The notes beneath the pieces are model-generated. The model was given only the letters and a program-made list of their open reading frames with translations, was not told where the DNA came from and did no database searches. The translations under genes were made by a program, and so were the position numbers. 9,400 nucleotides of DNA from Sphingobacteriaceae bacterium. GTDB lineage: Bacteria > Bacteroidota > Bacteroidia > Sphingobacteriales > Sphingobacteriaceae. The stretch spans positions 1 to 9,400 of the forward strand of contig CANHHZ010000075.1 in the NCBI GenBank assembly GCA_947460275.1, read 5' to 3'. This document shows positions 8,001 through 9,400 of the stretch, in pieces. Positions within the stretch are counted from its first letter, which is position 1, and each line of letters starts with the position of its first letter.

Positions 8001-8456
8001 ATTATAGAAGACTTAACAGATTTAGTGGAAGAAGCTGTATTGGCAGAATTTAAGCGCATCAATGACCGAGGCGGTGTCTTAGGGGCAATGGAAACCATGT
8101 ACCAACGTGGAAAAATTCAAGAAGAAAGCCTTTACTACGAAACCCTTAAACACAATGGCGAATATCCAATTGTAGGAGTTAACACATTTTTAAACAAAAA
8201 TGGCTCTCCTACGATTGTTCCAAACGAGGTTATACGTGCTACAGAAGAAGAAAAGCAATATCAAATTTCGGCACTTCAGGCATTTCAAAATAGAAATGAA
8301 AGCAAAACAGCTGATGCTTTAAAAGAACTACAAAAAGCAGCAATTGCAGGAGATAACATCTTTGAAAAGCTAACGGAAGTATGCAAAATTTGTTCACTCG
8401 GGCAAATTAGCAAGGCATTATACGAAGTTGGTGGTCAGTATAGGAGAAATATGTAA
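5091..8456 (+). CDS. icmF: Fused isobutyryl-CoA mutase IcmF (B12 domain, G-protein chaperone, mutase)
   Basis: Adenosylcobalamin-dependent radical mutase interconverting isobutyryl-CoA and n-butyryl-CoA, with its own GTPase chaperone in the same chain. Domains in order: B12-binding at about 11-140, with DGHD and cobalt-ligand candidate His25; MeaB-like GTPase at about 155-410, with Walker A GTGGSGKS (203-210), SVDPS around Asp235, ETSGIGQS (296-303) and NKFD (343-346); a linker; then the mutase TIM barrel from about 515 to the end. The barrel carries SISGYH with His808, equivalent to the catalytic histidine of methylmalonyl-CoA mutase. Gln770 (AQNTCIF) stands where methylmalonyl-CoA mutase has its carboxylate-binding Arg (VRNTYIF), and Phe569 (GVFPLK) is a candidate for the Tyr-to-Phe change. 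Both favour isobutyryl-CoA. The ATG at 5091 and the ending GGQYRRNM match remembered IcmF proteins end to end. It appears monocistronic, bounded by terminators. Databases often label it methylmalonyl-CoA mutase. Confidence 0.95.
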   Translation: MEQIQPYKPQHKIRFVTAAALFDGHDATINIMRRILQSSGAEVIHLGHNRSVEEVVNCAIQEDVQGIAMTSYQGGHIEYFKYMYDLLQEKGAKHIKIFGGGGGVILPTEIEELQAYGITKIYSPDDGRKMGLQGMINHMLQETDFVTTKAITTELQNIPKKEVKSIASAITVAENDPEGALSFVEELKKLTQNNQAPVLGITGTGGSGKSSLVDELVRRFLIEVKDKTLAIISVDPSKRKTGGALLGDRIRMNAINNPRIYMRSLATRQANLALSKNVQESIDICKAAGYDLIIVETSGIGQSDTEITEHCDVSLYVMTPEFGAATQLEKIDMLDFADLVAINKFDKRGALDALRDVRKQYKRNHNLFDADDSTIPVYGTMASQFNDPGMNNLFVSLLNTIKEKSGVDFKASIEMTDSQSEKIYIIPPDRIRYLSEIAEASENYNEWVDKQCTIARKLYQLKGVIDFANDFENFGGGLKDAYTYLEEQLDGDCKRLLRQWPETKQKYKEEFFIYKVRDKEIKQPLFYESLSKLQIPKVSLPRYEDWGDILRWLLTENVPGEFPYAAGVFPLKREGEDPTRMFAGEGGPERTNKRFHYVSLGQPAHRLSTAFDSVTLYGEDPHVRPDIYGKIGNSGVSIATLDDAKKLYSGFDLCAASTSVSMTINGPAPMLLGFFMNAAIDQQCEKYIIENGLEEEVKKKIDQIYKAKGVEKPLYQGQLPQGNNGLGLMLLGVTGDEVLPADVYAKIKAFAISSVRGTVQADILKEDQAQNTCIFSTEFALRMMGDIQKYFIDEKVRNFYSVSISGYHIAEAGANPISQLAFTLSNGFTFVEYYLSRGMHIDDFAPNLSFFFSNGIDPEYSVIGRVARRIWAKAIKNKYKGNDRSQKLKYHIQTSGRSLHAQEIDFNDIRTTLQALYAIYDNCNSLHTNAYDEAITTPTEESVRRAMAIQLIINRELGLAKNENPLQGSFIIEDLTDLVEEAVLAEFKRINDRGGVLGAMETMYQRGKIQEESLYYETLKHNGEYPIVGVNTFLNKNGSPTIVPNEVIRATEEEKQYQISALQAFQNRNESKTADALKELQKAAIAGDNIFEKLTEVCKICSLGQISKALYEVGGQYRRNM

Positions 8457-8468
8457 ATAGCTTATACA

Positions 8469-8500
8469 AAAAAACCTTTCCAAATTTGGAAAGGTTTTTT
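8469..8500. terminator. Bidirectional terminator between icmF and the desaturase gene
   Basis: A perfect 16-base inverted repeat occupies 8469-8484 and 8485-8500: an A-run, then CCTTTCC, an AAATTT centre, GGAAAGG and a T-run. It begins 12 bases after the icmF stop and ends 17 bases before the minus-strand desaturase stop. Because it has T-runs on the 3' side in both readings, one hairpin can terminate both convergent transcripts. Confidence 0.9.
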
Positions 8501-8517
8501 AATGCTATAATGAACAT

Positions 8518-9400
8518 CTAAGAATTGATCCAGCTAAATTTATATTCCATAGTAGGGTTTTTCATACGCTCGGCAACACGAATCAATCGATCAGGCAAAT
8601 TCATTACATAATCTCTTGCTTTTTCACCAGCTTCATTTAAATCGTTTATACTGTCTATCTTCCACTCCTCAATCAATTGTTGCATAATTTCAACATAATC
8701 TATAGCGGTATATACACCCAAACGCTGTGCTGCATCTGTAAAATGACCAAAAGTTTGACCAATTTTTAAACCCATTTCACGCAAAAAGTGAGCTGGCATT
8801 ACAATTTTATTACGCATCATATCCTCAAAAGCAATCATAGCTTCGCTAGGATCAACCTCGAAAATTTTAGACATAAAATCTTTATATGCTTTAGCATGAC
8901 GAGCCTCATCGGCTGCAATAACACCACACATTTTAGACAATAGCGTATCACCATCTTTTTTAGCCAAAGAAGCTACTCTTCTGTGCGAAATGTTAGTTGC
9001 CATTTCTTGGAAACTAGTATAAATAAAATTTCTATAAGGATCGTTACCTGTACCAATATCAAATCCATCGGCAATTAAATATTGAGTAGAAATTTCCATT
9101 TGGCGCATATCAACACGGCCAGAAAGGTATAAATATTTATTTAACACATCACCATGTCGGTTCTCCTCACCGGTCCAATGGCGAACCCATTTCATCCAAC
9201 CACCTTCTTCATCCCTAGAAATATCATCAACCATGGTTAACCACGATTCGTAAGTGGGTAATGCTTCTTCAGTAATTGTATCACCAATTAAAACTGCAAC
9301 TAAATCGTAGGAAAGATCTTTTGCATTTTCTCTTAGTGTTTTAATATCTTGATAAAAAGAATCGGTAGTAGAATCGGGTAAAAAGTCTGAAGGTTGCCAA
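8518..9400 (-). CDS. Plant-type acyl-ACP desaturase (partial, N-terminus beyond window)
   Basis: Soluble diiron enzyme that introduces a cis double bond into acyl chains held on acyl carrier protein, normally using reduced ferredoxin. The reading frame stays open to the right edge of the window, giving 293 visible residues of an expected 320-350. The methionine at 9234 is internal, because the 55 codons upstream of it (WQPSDFLPD through ITEEALPTYESWLT) are clearly family sequence. Diiron ligand motifs are intact: ITEEALP (9256-9276), EENRH (9154-9168), the Glu of SFQE (9004-9006) and DEARH (8896-8910). The stretches NKYLYLSGRVDMRQ, FIYTSFQE, AAQRLGVYTA and the FSWI ending closely resemble castor stearoyl-ACP desaturase as I remember it, more than mycobacterial DesA. 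The gene is convergent with icmF. Chain-length and position specificity cannot be read from the sequence, and the promoter lies outside the window. Confidence 0.94.
   Translation of the reverse strand, partial: WQPSDFLPDSTTDSFYQDIKTLRENAKDLSYDLVAVLIGDTITEEALPTYESWLTMVDDISRDEEGGWMKWVRHWTGEENRHGDVLNKYLYLSGRVDMRQMEISTQYLIADGFDIGTGNDPYRNFIYTSFQEMATNISHRRVASLAKKDGDTLLSKMCGVIAADEARHAKAYKDFMSKIFEVDPSEAMIAFEDMMRNKIVMPAHFLREMGLKIGQTFGHFTDAAQRLGVYTAIDYVEIMQQLIEEWKIDSINDLNEAGEKARDYVMNLPDRLIRVAERMKNPTMEYKFSWINS

Noticed and set aside
8518..9234. Desaturase gene starting at the methionine encoded at 9232-9234
   Set aside because: The same frame is open for 55 more codons to the window edge and encodes conserved family sequence, including the first iron-ligand motif ITEEALP. 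The methionine is internal and the gene is cut by the window.

Overview
The window reads as ordinary chromosomal sequence from a low-GC Bacteroidota bacterium, most likely of the Sphingobacteriaceae (Pedobacter-like). The indications are AT-rich coding DNA, A-rich rather than Shine-Dalgarno leaders, a TAnnTTTG-type -7 element before icmF, a PafA-type phosphatase, and an ExbB/ExbD/TonB-like/FolC gene order that I recall from that group. The taxonomic call is an inference from these features, with no database search behind it.

Positions 14-3245 hold a tight plus-strand operon. An ExbB/TolQ-family proton-channel subunit, an ExbD/TolR-family subunit and a TonB-like single-span periplasmic protein are joined by two identical 1-nt TAATG stop/start overlaps. 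Fifteen bases later comes folC, the bifunctional dihydrofolate/folylpolyglutamate synthase. The first three genes would form an inner-membrane motor that passes proton-motive force to the outer membrane. folC is a folate enzyme with no obvious mechanistic tie to them.

Positions 3302-4963 encode an exported PafA-type alkaline phosphatase with all recognisable catalytic and zinc-binding positions intact. It is closed by a long perfect hairpin terminator that begins inside its stop codon.

Positions 5091-8456 encode a single 1121-residue IcmF: a B12-binding domain, a MeaB-like G-protein chaperone domain and an acyl-CoA mutase domain in one chain. Its active-site residues fit isobutyryl-CoA rather than methylmalonyl-CoA. 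A symmetric terminator at 8469-8500 separates it from a convergent minus-strand gene for a strikingly plant-like acyl-ACP desaturase (8518 to beyond 9400). That gene's N-terminus lies outside the window.

I found no mobile element, CRISPR array, tRNA, rRNA, phage gene or broken gene, and no gene-free stretch longer than about 130 bases. I do not see a previously undescribed system. The points most worth a second look are the TonB-like protein with its glycine/asparagine-rich linker, the IcmF specificity residues, and the plant-like desaturase facing IcmF.
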